64,000 nt of DNA, taken from positions 130,936 to 194,935 of the forward strand of contig JACKJG010000008.1 in assembly GCA_020638065.1 (NCBI GenBank), written 5' to 3'. The translations under genes were made by a program, and so were the position numbers. The notes below the pieces were generated by a model. The model had not been told where the DNA came from. It saw nothing but the letters and a program-made list of their open reading frames with translations, and made no database searches. Positions within the stretch are counted from its first letter, which is position 1. Every line of letters starts with the position of its first letter. Shown here in pieces: positions 34,389 to 43,299 of the stretch. Origin of the DNA: Hyphomicrobiaceae bacterium (GTDB taxonomy: Bacteria; Pseudomonadota; Alphaproteobacteria; Rhizobiales; Devosiaceae).

Positions 34389-35052
34389 CGGACTGGTCGG
34401 CTCCTGCAGGAATCGTGCGTGTAACAACCAGATCGATGGTGGTGGCCAGGCGCTCCCAATCATCGTCCGAGGCCAGCGGAAGTCCGGCATAGGCACCGTT
34501 TGCCCCGGCGGCAAATGAAAGGTGGCTGATCGCCGCAATGATCAGGGCACTGAATGCCGGCAGGTCAAAGCTCTCTCTCGGCGGCAATGTTTCGCGATGC
34601 CGCTCGATCCAGGAACGGAACGCTGCGGACCGGGCGTCGATCAGCGGCGTCACGTGGGCGGCGGATTGTTGCAATTCCCATATTACGAGTTGTTGCAGCA
34701 ACGGATCGGTCCGGTAGATGTCGATGAGCGCATGGGCGAAACTGCGTAGCAGACCGGTGGCCGATTTCGGGTTGCCAGAAGAAAGTCTGGCGTCGAGGGC
34801 GCTGGTAAACCTATTTGCCAGTTCACGCCCCAGCAGAGACAGATAATCGTCCCAGCCTCCAAAGTAGCGGTAAAGCAGCTGCTTGTCATGTCCGGCCGCT
34901 CGCGCAACGGCGTTGACCCCCAACGCCATAAGCCCTTCCTTTTCAAGGAGAAGCAGTCCCGCATCGACGAAGGCCCGTTCGGTCTCGCCCCGGTTGCGGC
35001 GCTGCACTTCGGGAGTTGAAGTAGGGGATGTGTCCAGTGCTGCCAACGGCAA
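34375..35052 (-). CDS. TetR-family transcriptional regulator
   Basis: 225 residues. The N-terminal helix-turn-helix ALGVNAVARAAGHDKQLLYRYFGG is the TetR signature, at about residues 42-65; the rest is a helical ligand and dimer domain (LLRSFAHALIDIYRTDPLLQQL). It is divergent from a membrane-protein gene, and the 76 bases between the two starts contain two matching inverted repeats, so it most likely represses itself and that neighbour. The ligand is not evident. Confidence 0.88.
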   Translation of the reverse strand: MPLAALDTSPTSTPEVQRRNRGETERAFVDAGLLLLEKEGLMALGVNAVARAAGHDKQLLYRYFGGWDDYLSLLGRELANRFTSALDARLSSGNPKSATGLLRSFAHALIDIYRTDPLLQQLVIWELQQSAAHVTPLIDARSAAFRSWIERHRETLPPRESFDLPAFSALIIAAISHLSFAAGANGAYAGLPLASDDDWERLATTIDLVVTRTIPAGADQSVSEK

Positions 35053-35072
35053 TTCCTCCAGGGTCTCGACAA

Positions 35073-35090
35073 TGTCACTATATGGTGATA
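35073..35090. promoter_or_regulatory. Probable TetR operator, site 1
   Basis: TGTCAC-N6-GTGATA, an inverted repeat with five of six bases matched, 21 bases upstream of the tetR start. Confidence 0.6.
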
Positions 35091-35095
35091 TTCAT

Positions 35096-35115
35096 TTGTC
35101 ACCAACTAGTGACAA
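35096..35115. promoter_or_regulatory. Probable TetR operator, site 2
   Basis: TTGTCAC-CAACTA-GTGACAA, a perfect seven-base inverted repeat with the same six-base spacer as site 1. The centres of the two sites are 24 bases apart. It ends 13 bases before the ATG of the membrane gene. Confidence 0.68.
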
Positions 35116-35128
35116 GTGGGACGAACAG

Positions 35129-35860
35129 ATGCAGGTTTCGCGAAGAATGGTGGGAGCGGCAGCGATCGTCCTCGCGCTTCTGTTCAATCTGGCCTATGGC
35201 GGTCTTGCCGCCATGTTCAACTATCCGGCCATTCTGAGGCAGCCGGCAACGGAAGTGCTCGCGCAGTTTTCCGCAGGGGGGCCGGTTCTGATTCTCGTGT
35301 GGTACGGATTTGCCCTATCGGCCCTGCTTCTGGTTCCCCTGGCGCCGTTGCTTGCCGGTGCCTTGCTTGGGGACAAGCCTTTCAACTCGATCGGGCTTGG
35401 ACTTGCGATCACCGGGGCGCTCGCGGGGGCCCTTCAGGGTATCGGGCTTGCCCGCTGGGTGTTCGTCGTGCCGGCGCTTGCTGCGGGTTCCACCGATCCC
35501 GCCGGTTCAGCGGGGGAGAAAGCGGTCGAAACAGTTTTCGTGGTTTTGAACGCCTATGGCGGAGTGGCGATTGGTGAGCATCTGGGCCAACTCATGACCG
35601 TTCTGTTCCTGTTGTTCGGAGCGGCGGCGCAGTGGCGGCCGCGAGGTGGTCTGGCGGGCAACTGGCTGCCGGGTTTGGCGGCCCTGGCGGCTTTTTTGGT
35701 CGCGGCTGGAACCGGTGAAGGGCTGGCGCTCGTTTTGGGGGGCGACACGGGACCCTTTGGACTGATCACCACATCGGGTTTTCTGGTTCTGTCACTGTGG
35801 CTCGTCGCGACGGGGATAGGGCTCTTGCTTTCTCGACCGAGGCAGTCGGCGGCGATCTAG
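35129..35860 (+). CDS. Multi-span membrane protein controlled by the adjacent TetR
   Basis: 243 residues from ATG 35129, with about six or seven hydrophobic helices (AAIVLALLFNLAYGGLAAMF first, then VLILVWYGFALSALLLVPLAP, and others). The topology resembles DUF4386-type proteins, but I am not sure of the family. ATG 35072 is in frame as well, but it lies inside the operators. The stop overlaps the convergent flhA stop by four bases. With a dedicated TetR repressor, an inducible membrane or stress protein is likely; the substrate is unknown. Confidence 0.7.
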   Translation: MQVSRRMVGAAAIVLALLFNLAYGGLAAMFNYPAILRQPATEVLAQFSAGGPVLILVWYGFALSALLLVPLAPLLAGALLGDKPFNSIGLGLAITGALAGALQGIGLARWVFVVPALAAGSTDPAGSAGEKAVETVFVVLNAYGGVAIGEHLGQLMTVLFLLFGAAAQWRPRGGLAGNWLPGLAALAAFLVAAGTGEGLALVLGGDTGPFGLITTSGFLVLSLWLVATGIGLLLSRPRQSAAI

Positions 35861-37998
35861 ATCGCCCCGACCGTCTTGAGCCTGGCGCGGGGGTGGACCT
35901 CGTTCTGGCTCATGACTACCGTTTGGGGCCGGAAACGCTCGATGATGGCGCGGACCTGCGGGCGGATCGAGGGCGAGGTGATGAGGACCGGCAGCTCGCC
36001 GAGTTGTGCGGCACTTTCGAAGGCTTCGTGAGTGGCGCGGATGAATTCCTGAAGCTTGGACGGTGCCATGGCGAGATGCCGGTTGTCGCCTTCGCCGACC
36101 ATGGATTCATGGAAGTCGCGCTCCCATTGCGGGCTGAGGGTGAGCAGCGGCAGATTGCCGTCCGGTGCCGCGTTGGCGGCGCACAGCTGGCGTGCGAGCC
36201 GGGCGCGGACATGTTCCGTGATGCTGGTTGTGTTGAGCCCGGAACCTGCGACCTCGGCGATGCCTTCGAGAATGGTGGGCAGGTCGCGGATCGAGATGCG
36301 TTCGGACAGCAATGTCTGCAGGATGCGCTGGATACCGGAAATCGAGATCTGGCCGGGAACCAGGTCGTCCACCAGCTTCTTTTCGTCGGCGCTGAGCCCG
36401 TTGAGAAGCGTCTGGACGTTGGCATAGGACAGAAGATCGGCGACATTCGACTTCAGGACCTCGGTCAGGTGGGTCGAAATGACGGTGGCCGGATCGATCA
36501 CGGTCAAGCCACGCACCTGGGCTTCGTCGCGCAAGGCAGGATCGATCCAGGTCGCGGGAAGACCAAAGGCAGGTTCGATCGTGTGGTGGCCTGGCAGATC
36601 GATCTTCCTGCCCGACGGGTCCATGGTCATCAGCTGATCAGGGAAGATCGTGCCGCCCCCGGCTTCGACTTCCTTGATCTTGATCGAATAGGAGCTGGAA
36701 TCGATCTGCATGTTGTCGAGGATGCGGACCGGCGGCATGACGAAACCGAGATCGAGCGCAAGTTGGCGGCGCAGCGCCTTGATCTGTTCGGTCAGCCGGT
36801 CATCGCCGTTTTCGTCGTCGCGAACCAGAGAAAGAATGCCGTAGCCGAGTTCGAGCTTAAGCTCGTCCATCTTGAGGCTCTCGGCGATGGGCTCCTCTTT
36901 GGGTACCGCCGCGGCCTCGGCCTGCTTTTCGACTTCCTGTGCCTTTTGCTGCTGTTCCGCTGCAGCCTTGGAGCGGCCGGCGCGGTAGGAGACATACCCG
37001 GCCAGACCGGCGAGCGCGAGGAACGGGATCATCGGCATGCCGGGGAGGAAGGCCATGATTGCCATCACCGCCGAAGACATGCCGAGGGCACGCGGATAGC
37101 GGGTAAACTGGGCGGAAAGGGCCTGATTGGCGCTGCCGGACAGGCCCGCCTTGGAGACGAGCAGGCCGGCGGCGGTCGAGACGATCAGGGCCGGGATCTG
37201 CGAGACGAGGCCATCACCAACGGTCAGGAGCGTGTAATTGTTGGAGGCGTCCTGAAAGCTGAGGCCCATCTGCACGGTGCCGATAATGATGCCGCCAATG
37301 ATATTGATGAATGTGATGAGCAGGCCGGCAATCGCGTCGCCGCGCACGAATTTCGAAGCGCCGTCCATGGCGCCGAAAAACGAGCTTTCGTCTTCGAGTT
37401 CCTTGCGGCGGCGCTTGGCCTCGGCCTCGTCGATCAGGCCGGCGGAGAGATCGGCGTCAATGGCCATCTGTTTGCCGGGCATGGCATCGAGGTTGAAGCG
37501 GGCGGCAACTTCGGCGATGCGGCCAGAACCCTTGGTGATGACCACGAAGTTCACGATCAAAAGGATCGCGAAAACGATGATGCCGATGATGAAATTGCCG
37601 CGCATCACGAAGTTGCCGAACGCCTCGATAACGTGACCGGCGGCGGAGGTGCCGTTGTGCCCGTCGGCAAGGATCAGACGGGTCGAGGCGAGGTTCAGCG
37701 CGAGGCGCAGCATGGCAGCGATCAGCAGAACCGTCGGGAAGGCGGAGAATTCGAGCGGCTTGTGGATGAACAGCGATGTCATCAGGATCAGGACGGAAAA
37801 AACGATCGAAACCGCCAGCATGACGTCCAGCAACACCGATGGCATGGGTAGAATGAGCACCACGATGATGCCCATGACCGCCAGTGCCAAGGCGATATCG
37901 CCTTGTCGCAGCAGATTGATGATTTCGCGCGGCGACGGGATGCGGAAGGCGCCGCCCGCGCCGGGTGTTGCGTTGCTGCTGCCGCTTACATCAGCCAA
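35857..37998 (-). CDS. flhA: Flagellar export gate protein FlhA
   Basis: Export gate of the flagellar secretion apparatus in the inner membrane. 713 residues: about eight N-terminal helices (ALALAVMGIIVVLILPMP to about residue 330) with the FHIPEP-type loop area SAFPTVLLIAAMLRLALNLA, then a large cytoplasmic domain (from about 360) that binds substrates, with YEFLCH-like LLRLL regions such as LLSYANVQTLLNGLSADEKKLV. It closes the run fliF-fliG-fliH-fliN-flbD-flhA, 13 bases after flbD, and is convergent with a membrane-protein gene. Confidence 0.96.
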   Translation of the reverse strand: MADVSGSSNATPGAGGAFRIPSPREIINLLRQGDIALALAVMGIIVVLILPMPSVLLDVMLAVSIVFSVLILMTSLFIHKPLEFSAFPTVLLIAAMLRLALNLASTRLILADGHNGTSAAGHVIEAFGNFVMRGNFIIGIIVFAILLIVNFVVITKGSGRIAEVAARFNLDAMPGKQMAIDADLSAGLIDEAEAKRRRKELEDESSFFGAMDGASKFVRGDAIAGLLITFINIIGGIIIGTVQMGLSFQDASNNYTLLTVGDGLVSQIPALIVSTAAGLLVSKAGLSGSANQALSAQFTRYPRALGMSSAVMAIMAFLPGMPMIPFLALAGLAGYVSYRAGRSKAAAEQQQKAQEVEKQAEAAAVPKEEPIAESLKMDELKLELGYGILSLVRDDENGDDRLTEQIKALRRQLALDLGFVMPPVRILDNMQIDSSSYSIKIKEVEAGGGTIFPDQLMTMDPSGRKIDLPGHHTIEPAFGLPATWIDPALRDEAQVRGLTVIDPATVISTHLTEVLKSNVADLLSYANVQTLLNGLSADEKKLVDDLVPGQISISGIQRILQTLLSERISIRDLPTILEGIAEVAGSGLNTTSITEHVRARLARQLCAANAAPDGNLPLLTLSPQWERDFHESMVGEGDNRHLAMAPSKLQEFIRATHEAFESAAQLGELPVLITSPSIRPQVRAIIERFRPQTVVMSQNEVHPRARLKTVGAI

Positions 37999-38011
37999 GC
38001 TGCTCTACTCC

Positions 38012-39379
38012 TCAGGCCGCGTTTGGGCGTTGCTCGCCTGGCGCAGGAATGAAGGTGCCCTCGTCGGCATATTGGTTGAGCTTGTTGCGCAGGGTGCGGA
38101 TCGAAATGCCGAGAATGTTGGCGGCGTGAGTGCGGTTGCCGAGGCAATGGTCGAGCGTGTCGAGGATGAGGTCGCGTTCGACGTCGGCGACGGTACGACC
38201 GACAAGTGACATGGCGACGGCGTTCGCGGTGGCGGCGGCATCGGCGGCAATCGAGCTGCGTCCGACCTCGGCAAGACCCGATCCGTCCGGCAGAAGGATG
38301 TGTTCCGGCTCGATCACTTCGTCGGACGACAGGAGGACGGCGCGATGGAGCGTATTTTCCAGTTCACGCACGTTGCCCGGCCAAGGTGCGCGGCGCAGGT
38401 CGCGCAGGGCGGCATCGGAGAGCTTTCGTTCAGAAAGCCCGTTGGCGGCGGCGTATTTGACAACGAAATGCCCCGCGAGCGCAGCGATATCCTCTGGCCG
38501 GTCACGCAGCGCGGGCAGGCGCAGGTTGACCACATTGAGCCGGAACAGCAGGTCTTCGCGGAACGAGCCTTCGCGCACTGCCTCGCCCAGATCGCGGTTG
38601 GACGTGGCCAGAATGCGGATATTGACGGGAACCGGCTTGGTGCCACCGACCCGGTCGATGACCTTTTCCTGGATAGCACGCAGAAGCTTGGCCTGCAGGC
38701 GCACATCCATTTCCGAGATTTCGTCAAGCAGCAGCGTGCCGCCGTCCGCCTCTTCAAACTTGCCGATGCGGCGGCCAACGGCGCCGGTGAAGGCGCCCTT
38801 TTCGTGACCGAAGAGTTCGGACTCCAGCAGGGCTTCAGGAATGGCCGCGCAGTTGACGGAGATGAAGGGCCGGCCGGCTCGCTTGGAGCGGGCATGCAGA
38901 TATTTGGCCATGACTTCCTTGCCGGTGCCGCTTTCGCCGGTGATCAGGACAGAGGCGTCTGAGGCGGCGATCTGGTCAGCCAGTTTGACCACTCTTGCCA
39001 TGGCCGGATCGCGAAAGAGGAAATCGTTGTTCTCGCGGGCCACCGCGGCGATGATCGCGGCGATCAGCTCGGCGTCCGGCGGCAGCGGGATATATTCCTT
39101 GGCGCCGGCCCGGATGGCGTTGACAGCGGCAGCGGCATTGCTTTCGGTGCCGCAGGCGACGAGCGGCACGTGTATGCGCTCAGATTCCAGCGACGAAATC
39201 AGGCGCGGGATATCGCTCATAACATCGACGAGCAGCAGATCGGCGCCTTTGCCGGCGCGCAGGGCCGCGAGAGCGATATCGACCGATGGCGCGTGGGCGA
39301 CCTTGGCGCCACCCTGCATCGCCAGTTTCGTGGCCTCGCTGAGCTGGCCCTCGAGAGCTCCAACAATCAGAAGTCGCAT
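38012..39379 (-). CDS. flbD: Sigma-54 activator FlbD, flagellar hierarchy regulator
   Basis: NtrC-type activator that switches on late flagellar genes with sigma-54. 455 residues: a receiver-like domain (1-115), the AAA+ domain with Walker A GESGTGKE, the GAFTGA loop that contacts sigma-54, Walker B GGTLLLDEIS, and a Fis-type helix-turn-helix near the end (NRTHAANILGISIRTLRNKL). The receiver keeps Asp52 (LLLVDVMSD) but has lost the usual acidic pair (LIVGALEG) and the Lys. Position just after fliN in the fliF operon matches Caulobacter flbD. A sigma-54 promoter in front of fliK in this window is a likely target. Confidence 0.9.
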   Translation of the reverse strand: MRLLIVGALEGQLSEATKLAMQGGAKVAHAPSVDIALAALRAGKGADLLLVDVMSDIPRLISSLESERIHVPLVACGTESNAAAAVNAIRAGAKEYIPLPPDAELIAAIIAAVARENNDFLFRDPAMARVVKLADQIAASDASVLITGESGTGKEVMAKYLHARSKRAGRPFISVNCAAIPEALLESELFGHEKGAFTGAVGRRIGKFEEADGGTLLLDEISEMDVRLQAKLLRAIQEKVIDRVGGTKPVPVNIRILATSNRDLGEAVREGSFREDLLFRLNVVNLRLPALRDRPEDIAALAGHFVVKYAAANGLSERKLSDAALRDLRRAPWPGNVRELENTLHRAVLLSSDEVIEPEHILLPDGSGLAEVGRSSIAADAAATANAVAMSLVGRTVADVERDLILDTLDHCLGNRTHAANILGISIRTLRNKLNQYADEGTFIPAPGEQRPNAA

Positions 39380-39392
39380 ATTGTTTGCTCCC

Positions 39393-39728
39393 TTACCCGG
39401 CCTTGATGATTTCAGTCATGGTCACGCCCAGCCGGTTCTCGACCAGAACGATTTCTCCGCGTGCGACGAGCCGGTCATTGACCAGAATGTCGATGGCTTC
39501 GCCGACCTGCCGGTCAAGTTCGACCACGGTGCCGACATCCAGCTTGAGCAGTTCGGAAATCGGAATCCGCGAGCGGCCTAAAACGACCGAAACGCGTACC
39601 GGCACGTCGAACACGGCCTCGAGGTCGGCGGCGGTATGCTGCCCCGAAGGTTCGGGATTGCGGGCTTCGGGAGCTTCCATTTCCTGCAGGGAAATGTCCT
39701 CGAAGGACGGATCGTCTTTGTCAGCCAT
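39393..39728 (-). CDS. fliN: Flagellar motor switch protein FliN
   Basis: C-ring component that binds CheY-P and sets motor direction. 111 residues from the start MADKDDPSFEDIS: an acidic N-terminus, then the SpoA domain (LEAVFDVPVRVSVVLGRSR, ISELLKLDVGTVVELDRQ, ILVNDRLVARGEIVLVENR). The frame runs far upstream into fliH but that part is not FliN-like. The chosen start overlaps the fliH stop by eight bases. Confidence 0.93.
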   Translation of the reverse strand: MADKDDPSFEDISLQEMEAPEARNPEPSGQHTAADLEAVFDVPVRVSVVLGRSRIPISELLKLDVGTVVELDRQVGEAIDILVNDRLVARGEIVLVENRLGVTMTEIIKAG

Positions 39729-40443
39729 CGGAATCCTCAATGGTTGGCCGCGGCGCTTCGGCCACGGCGGATTGGCCGGGAAGGCCAGGTGCCGGTTCTG
39801 CGTCCGGAGTGGCGCTGGCCCGGTCCGGATCGGGTCCGATGAAGGCAGCGACACGCTCGTCGATTTCTGAATTGATCTGGTCGAGACTACGAACCAGACC
39901 GCCGTCAACCCACTCGAAACGGGCATCGGCGAGACCGATTTCCGGTTCTCCCATGATCACCAACCGACCGGTGAAGCCGGACGTGGCAATCTGCGCTTCG
40001 GCGAGCTTCTGGACCTGGTTGGCGAGATCGGGATGGCAGCGGATGACCAGATGCGGGGCATTGTCCAGGGACAGCAGACATTCGCGCAGCAATTCCCGGA
40101 TTTCGTCGAGCGGATATCGATCGATCACAGCACCGGAGAGTTTGCGGGCAACTGCGACAGCGAGATCTGTGGCGTCGCGCGTAATTTCGCTCACAAGCGC
40201 ATCGGAACGCCTGATGGCCTCGGCCGAGCGCGCCACCAGCTGGTTGGTTGCGGTGTCCAGTCCCTTGGCAGCCTGGGCGATTGCGGAATTTTCGCCCTCG
40301 CTCAGGCCGCGGGCATAGCCTCGCTGCTCGGCCTCTTTCAGCATGGCGTTGAGATCGGCCTCGGCGACGACGCGCTGGCGCTTGGTTCCACGCGCGGCGA
40401 AGTCCAGGTCGAAGGTGAATTTCTGGGGGGCGGCGGAGGTCAT
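39721..40443 (-). CDS. fliH: Flagellar assembly protein FliH
   Basis: Cytoplasmic regulator of the FliI ATPase that docks it to the C-ring. 240 residues, with a helical N-terminal half (ADLNAMLKEAEQRGYARGL) and a C-terminal domain (HLVIRCHPDLANQVQKLAE ... IGLADARFEWVDGGL) of FliH/YscL type. In Caulobacter the gene in this position is flbE. It abuts the fliG stop with no gap and overlaps fliN. Sequence conservation is low, so position adds much to the call. Confidence 0.85.
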   Translation of the reverse strand: MTSAAPQKFTFDLDFAARGTKRQRVVAEADLNAMLKEAEQRGYARGLSEGENSAIAQAAKGLDTATNQLVARSAEAIRRSDALVSEITRDATDLAVAVARKLSGAVIDRYPLDEIRELLRECLLSLDNAPHLVIRCHPDLANQVQKLAEAQIATSGFTGRLVIMGEPEIGLADARFEWVDGGLVRSLDQINSEIDERVAAFIGPDPDRASATPDAEPAPGLPGQSAVAEAPRPTIEDSDG

Positions 40444-41514
40444 CTAGATGATCATCTCCTCTTTGCCCTTGCCCTTGGCGATGACGATCTCGCCGCGCGC
40501 GGCCATGTCCTTGGCGGTATTGACCAATTGGCCTTGTGCTTCGTCCACGTCGCTCAGCCGCACGGGACCCATGGCTTCCATATCGTCCTTGGCCATCTTG
40601 GCGGCGCGGGCAGACATGTTGGAGAAGAACTTCTCCTTGGCCTCGTCCGAAGCTCCCTTGAGCGCAAGCGTGAGCACCTTCTTGTCGATGGCCTGCAACA
40701 CGGCCTGAATGGCATTGGGTTCGAGCTTGACCAGGTCGTCAAAGGTGAACATCAGGTCCTTGATGCGGTCGGCGGCTTCGCGATTCTTCTCTTCAAGCGA
40801 AGTCATGAAGCGCGTTTCGGTCTGGCGGTCGAACGAATTGAAAATGTCTGCCATCTGTTCGTGGCTGTCGCGGCGCTTGGTGGTCGCGAGGGTCGACATG
40901 AATTCGGCACGAAGCGTCGCCTCGATCTTTTCGAGAATGTCCTTTTGCACCGGGTCGAGGGTCAGCATGCGCTGGACCACGTCCATAGCCAGTTCCTCTG
41001 GAAAGACCGATAGCAGGCGGCTGGCATGCTCGGTGGAGAGCTTGGAGAGGACCACCGCCACGGTTTGCGGGTATTCGTTGCGCAGATAGGCGGCGAGCAC
41101 GTCTTCCTGAACGTTTGACAGCTTTTCCCAGATCGTGCGGCCGGCGGGCCCCCGGATTTCTTCCATGATGGCATCCACCCGGTCATGCGGAAGGAAGGAC
41201 AGCAGAAGGCGCTCTGTCGTTTCGGTGTTGCCCGAAATCGAGCCGTTCGATGAGACCTCGGTGACGAATTCGATCAGGAGTTCGTCCAGCATCTTCTGCG
41301 TGATCGGGCCGAGCGACACCATGGCACGCGACAGGGTGCGGATTTCGATTTCGTCGAGTTCGTCGAAGATCGGTTTTCCGTGATCCGGGCCGAGCGCAAG
41401 CAAAAGCACGGCGGCCTTTTCCGTGCCCGTGAGCGTACGGTGCTCGGCGTCGTCGCCAACGACCAGACCGCCCTTCATGTTCTCGCGTGCCGAGTTGACC
41501 TCTGCCAGAGCCAT
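40444..41514 (-). CDS. fliG: Flagellar motor switch protein FliG
   Basis: Rotor protein that transmits torque. 356 residues with the three FliG domains: the N-terminal part that binds FliF (LTGTEKAAVLLLALGPDHG), the middle part (VLSKLSTEHASRLLSVFPEE, near the EHPQ-type surface), and the C-terminal part with charged torque helices (RSFEDL-like FTFDDLVKLEPNAIQAVLQA). Its ATG overlaps the last base of the fliF stop. It belongs to the fliF operon. Confidence 0.96.
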   Translation of the reverse strand: MALAEVNSARENMKGGLVVGDDAEHRTLTGTEKAAVLLLALGPDHGKPIFDELDEIEIRTLSRAMVSLGPITQKMLDELLIEFVTEVSSNGSISGNTETTERLLLSFLPHDRVDAIMEEIRGPAGRTIWEKLSNVQEDVLAAYLRNEYPQTVAVVLSKLSTEHASRLLSVFPEELAMDVVQRMLTLDPVQKDILEKIEATLRAEFMSTLATTKRRDSHEQMADIFNSFDRQTETRFMTSLEEKNREAADRIKDLMFTFDDLVKLEPNAIQAVLQAIDKKVLTLALKGASDEAKEKFFSNMSARAAKMAKDDMEAMGPVRLSDVDEAQGQLVNTAKDMAARGEIVIAKGKGKEEMII

Positions 41515-43136
41515 TATGCTGCCTCAGTCAACCAATCGCGCACGATCACGGAGGATTGCCGCGGATGTTCGGATACCAGGTCACCGACCGTTTCGATGGT
41601 CCGGGCCTGCGCCGCCCCCTGGCGTTTGGCTGCGTCCATCAGAGCGGTCTTGTCCGGATCATCATGCACGTGCATTGCCTCGTTCAGGGCATCTTCCGTC
41701 GAGACAGGCTTCATGGTGGGTTCGGGAAGCGCGAGGGTTTCTTCGGGCGTCAGAACCTTTCTGACCAGCGGACGCATAACGAACAGGATGAGCGCCAGAC
41801 CGATCAGCGCTGTGACAATCATTTCGGCTGCGGACATCAAATCGTCGCGGGTGAAATCGAAGAGGCCCGGCGCAGACGTGCCGGCCGTGATGAGATCCGG
41901 ACGCTCCGCGAATTGCAGGTTGACGACTTCGAGCTGATCGCCACGCTGATCGTCATAGCCCATGGCGGAGCGGACCAGAGTGTTGATCTGGTCGAGTTCC
42001 TGGGCGGAACGCGGCTGGTAAGTCGAATTGCCATTGGCGTCGGAAACGTAGACGCCGTCGACCACAACGGCGACGGAAAGCCGCTTGATCGCGCCGGCTT
42101 CGGAAATGGCGGTTTCGGTCGCTTTCGAGATTTCGTAATTGACCGTTTCCTCGGTCGTCTGGGACTGATCGGTCGAAGCGTTACCGGTGGCGCCGGACTG
42201 ATTGGCGTTGGGAAGATCCTGACCCACGGAGACCTGACCGCTCGGCGTTTCTCCGGTCGAGGAATTGGAGAGATCGCGGGTCTGCGAAGACCGCACGACC
42301 TGCCCGTTGGGGTCGTAGGTTTCCGAGGATTTGGTGGAGCGCGTGGTCTCGAGTTCTGCGGTGACCTGAACACGTGCGCGGCCGGCGCCCACAATGTTGG
42401 CCAGAAGATCTTCGATGGCATTCTTCAGCCGGGTTTCGACCGCGACCGTGCGCTCTTCGAGGTCGGCGCTGATAGCGCCATCGGTGCCGTTGATGTTTCC
42501 AGTTGCGAGCAGGCGTCCCGAGTCGTCAATAACGGAAACCGCGCCGGGGTCCATGCCCTCGACCGCCGAGGCGATGATTTGCTGAATAGCCCGGATTTCC
42601 GATGCCGAAAGCGAGCCGCGGACCCCAAGCGTCACCGAGGCGGTGGGGTCTTGCCGTTCGCGCCGGAAAAGTTCGCGCTTGGGCAGAACCAGATGAACGC
42701 GGGCGGTGGTGACCCGGGCAAGCGATGTGATGGTGCGCGCCAGTTCACCTTCGAGCGCACGGATCAGATTGACATCCTGAACGAAGGACGTCGCGCCCAA
42801 AGTCGACTGCTGATCGAAGATTTCGTAACCGATCTGTCCGTTGGTCGGCAGGCCGTCGCCGGCAAGGGTCAAGCGCACCGAGGTGATCTGGTCCCGAGGA
42901 ACAAGGATGGTTTCGCCGTCGCCGCGCAACTCGTAGGGCACGCCGCTCGACTGCAACTCGGCAACAATTGCCGACGAATCGTCAAATGACAGGCCAGAAT
43001 AAAGCGGCGCCATTTGCGGGCTCGTGACGCGGAAAATCAAAAAGGCGAAAAAGCCCAGCAACATTACCGTGACAACGCCCATGGCCGCGACGCGCGCGAG
43101 GCCCAGCCGATTCAGCAATTCGCTAATCTGGTTCAT
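41514..43136 (-). CDS. fliF: Flagellar MS-ring protein FliF
   Basis: Inner-membrane ring that founds the basal body. 540 residues with a membrane helix near the N-terminus (VAAMGVVTVMLLGFFAFLIF), ring-building motifs in the periplasmic part (QRALEGELARTI-type RALEGELARTITSLARVTTARVHLVLPKRELF), a Ser/Thr-rich linker, a second helix near residue 450 (LIGLALILFVMRPLV) and a cytoplasmic tail that binds FliG. It is the first gene of the operon. A CtrA-like box is about 80 bases upstream. Confidence 0.96.
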   Translation of the reverse strand: MNQISELLNRLGLARVAAMGVVTVMLLGFFAFLIFRVTSPQMAPLYSGLSFDDSSAIVAELQSSGVPYELRGDGETILVPRDQITSVRLTLAGDGLPTNGQIGYEIFDQQSTLGATSFVQDVNLIRALEGELARTITSLARVTTARVHLVLPKRELFRRERQDPTASVTLGVRGSLSASEIRAIQQIIASAVEGMDPGAVSVIDDSGRLLATGNINGTDGAISADLEERTVAVETRLKNAIEDLLANIVGAGRARVQVTAELETTRSTKSSETYDPNGQVVRSSQTRDLSNSSTGETPSGQVSVGQDLPNANQSGATGNASTDQSQTTEETVNYEISKATETAISEAGAIKRLSVAVVVDGVYVSDANGNSTYQPRSAQELDQINTLVRSAMGYDDQRGDQLEVVNLQFAERPDLITAGTSAPGLFDFTRDDLMSAAEMIVTALIGLALILFVMRPLVRKVLTPEETLALPEPTMKPVSTEDALNEAMHVHDDPDKTALMDAAKRQGAAQARTIETVGDLVSEHPRQSSVIVRDWLTEAA

Positions 43137-43214
43137 CCAGTTATGCCCAAACCCGATTCGGGGCCCGAAAACCGGGCCAAAACACTAGGTGGGCAAAATT
43201 TACCTAGCTCTTGG

Positions 43215-43229
43215 TAAACAAGTTGTTAA
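43215..43229 (-). promoter_or_regulatory. CtrA-like box upstream of the fliF operon (one mismatch)
   Basis: On the minus strand TTAA-CAACTTG-TTTA, then CC. The consensus is TTAA-N7-TTAA. It lies 79-93 bases upstream of the fliF ATG, a fitting distance for an activator site. Confidence 0.5.
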
Positions 43230-43299
43230 TCGACTGTCGCATCTTGCGAATCTGCTGCATGTTCGGCGGCAGGGTGGCATTCACCACAAGGGATGGGAC

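Noticed and set aside
35797..37851. 684-codon open frame antisense to flhA
   Set aside because: It is the complement of a well-supported gene in a GC-rich genome. It has a biased His/Gly/Arg composition and no family features.
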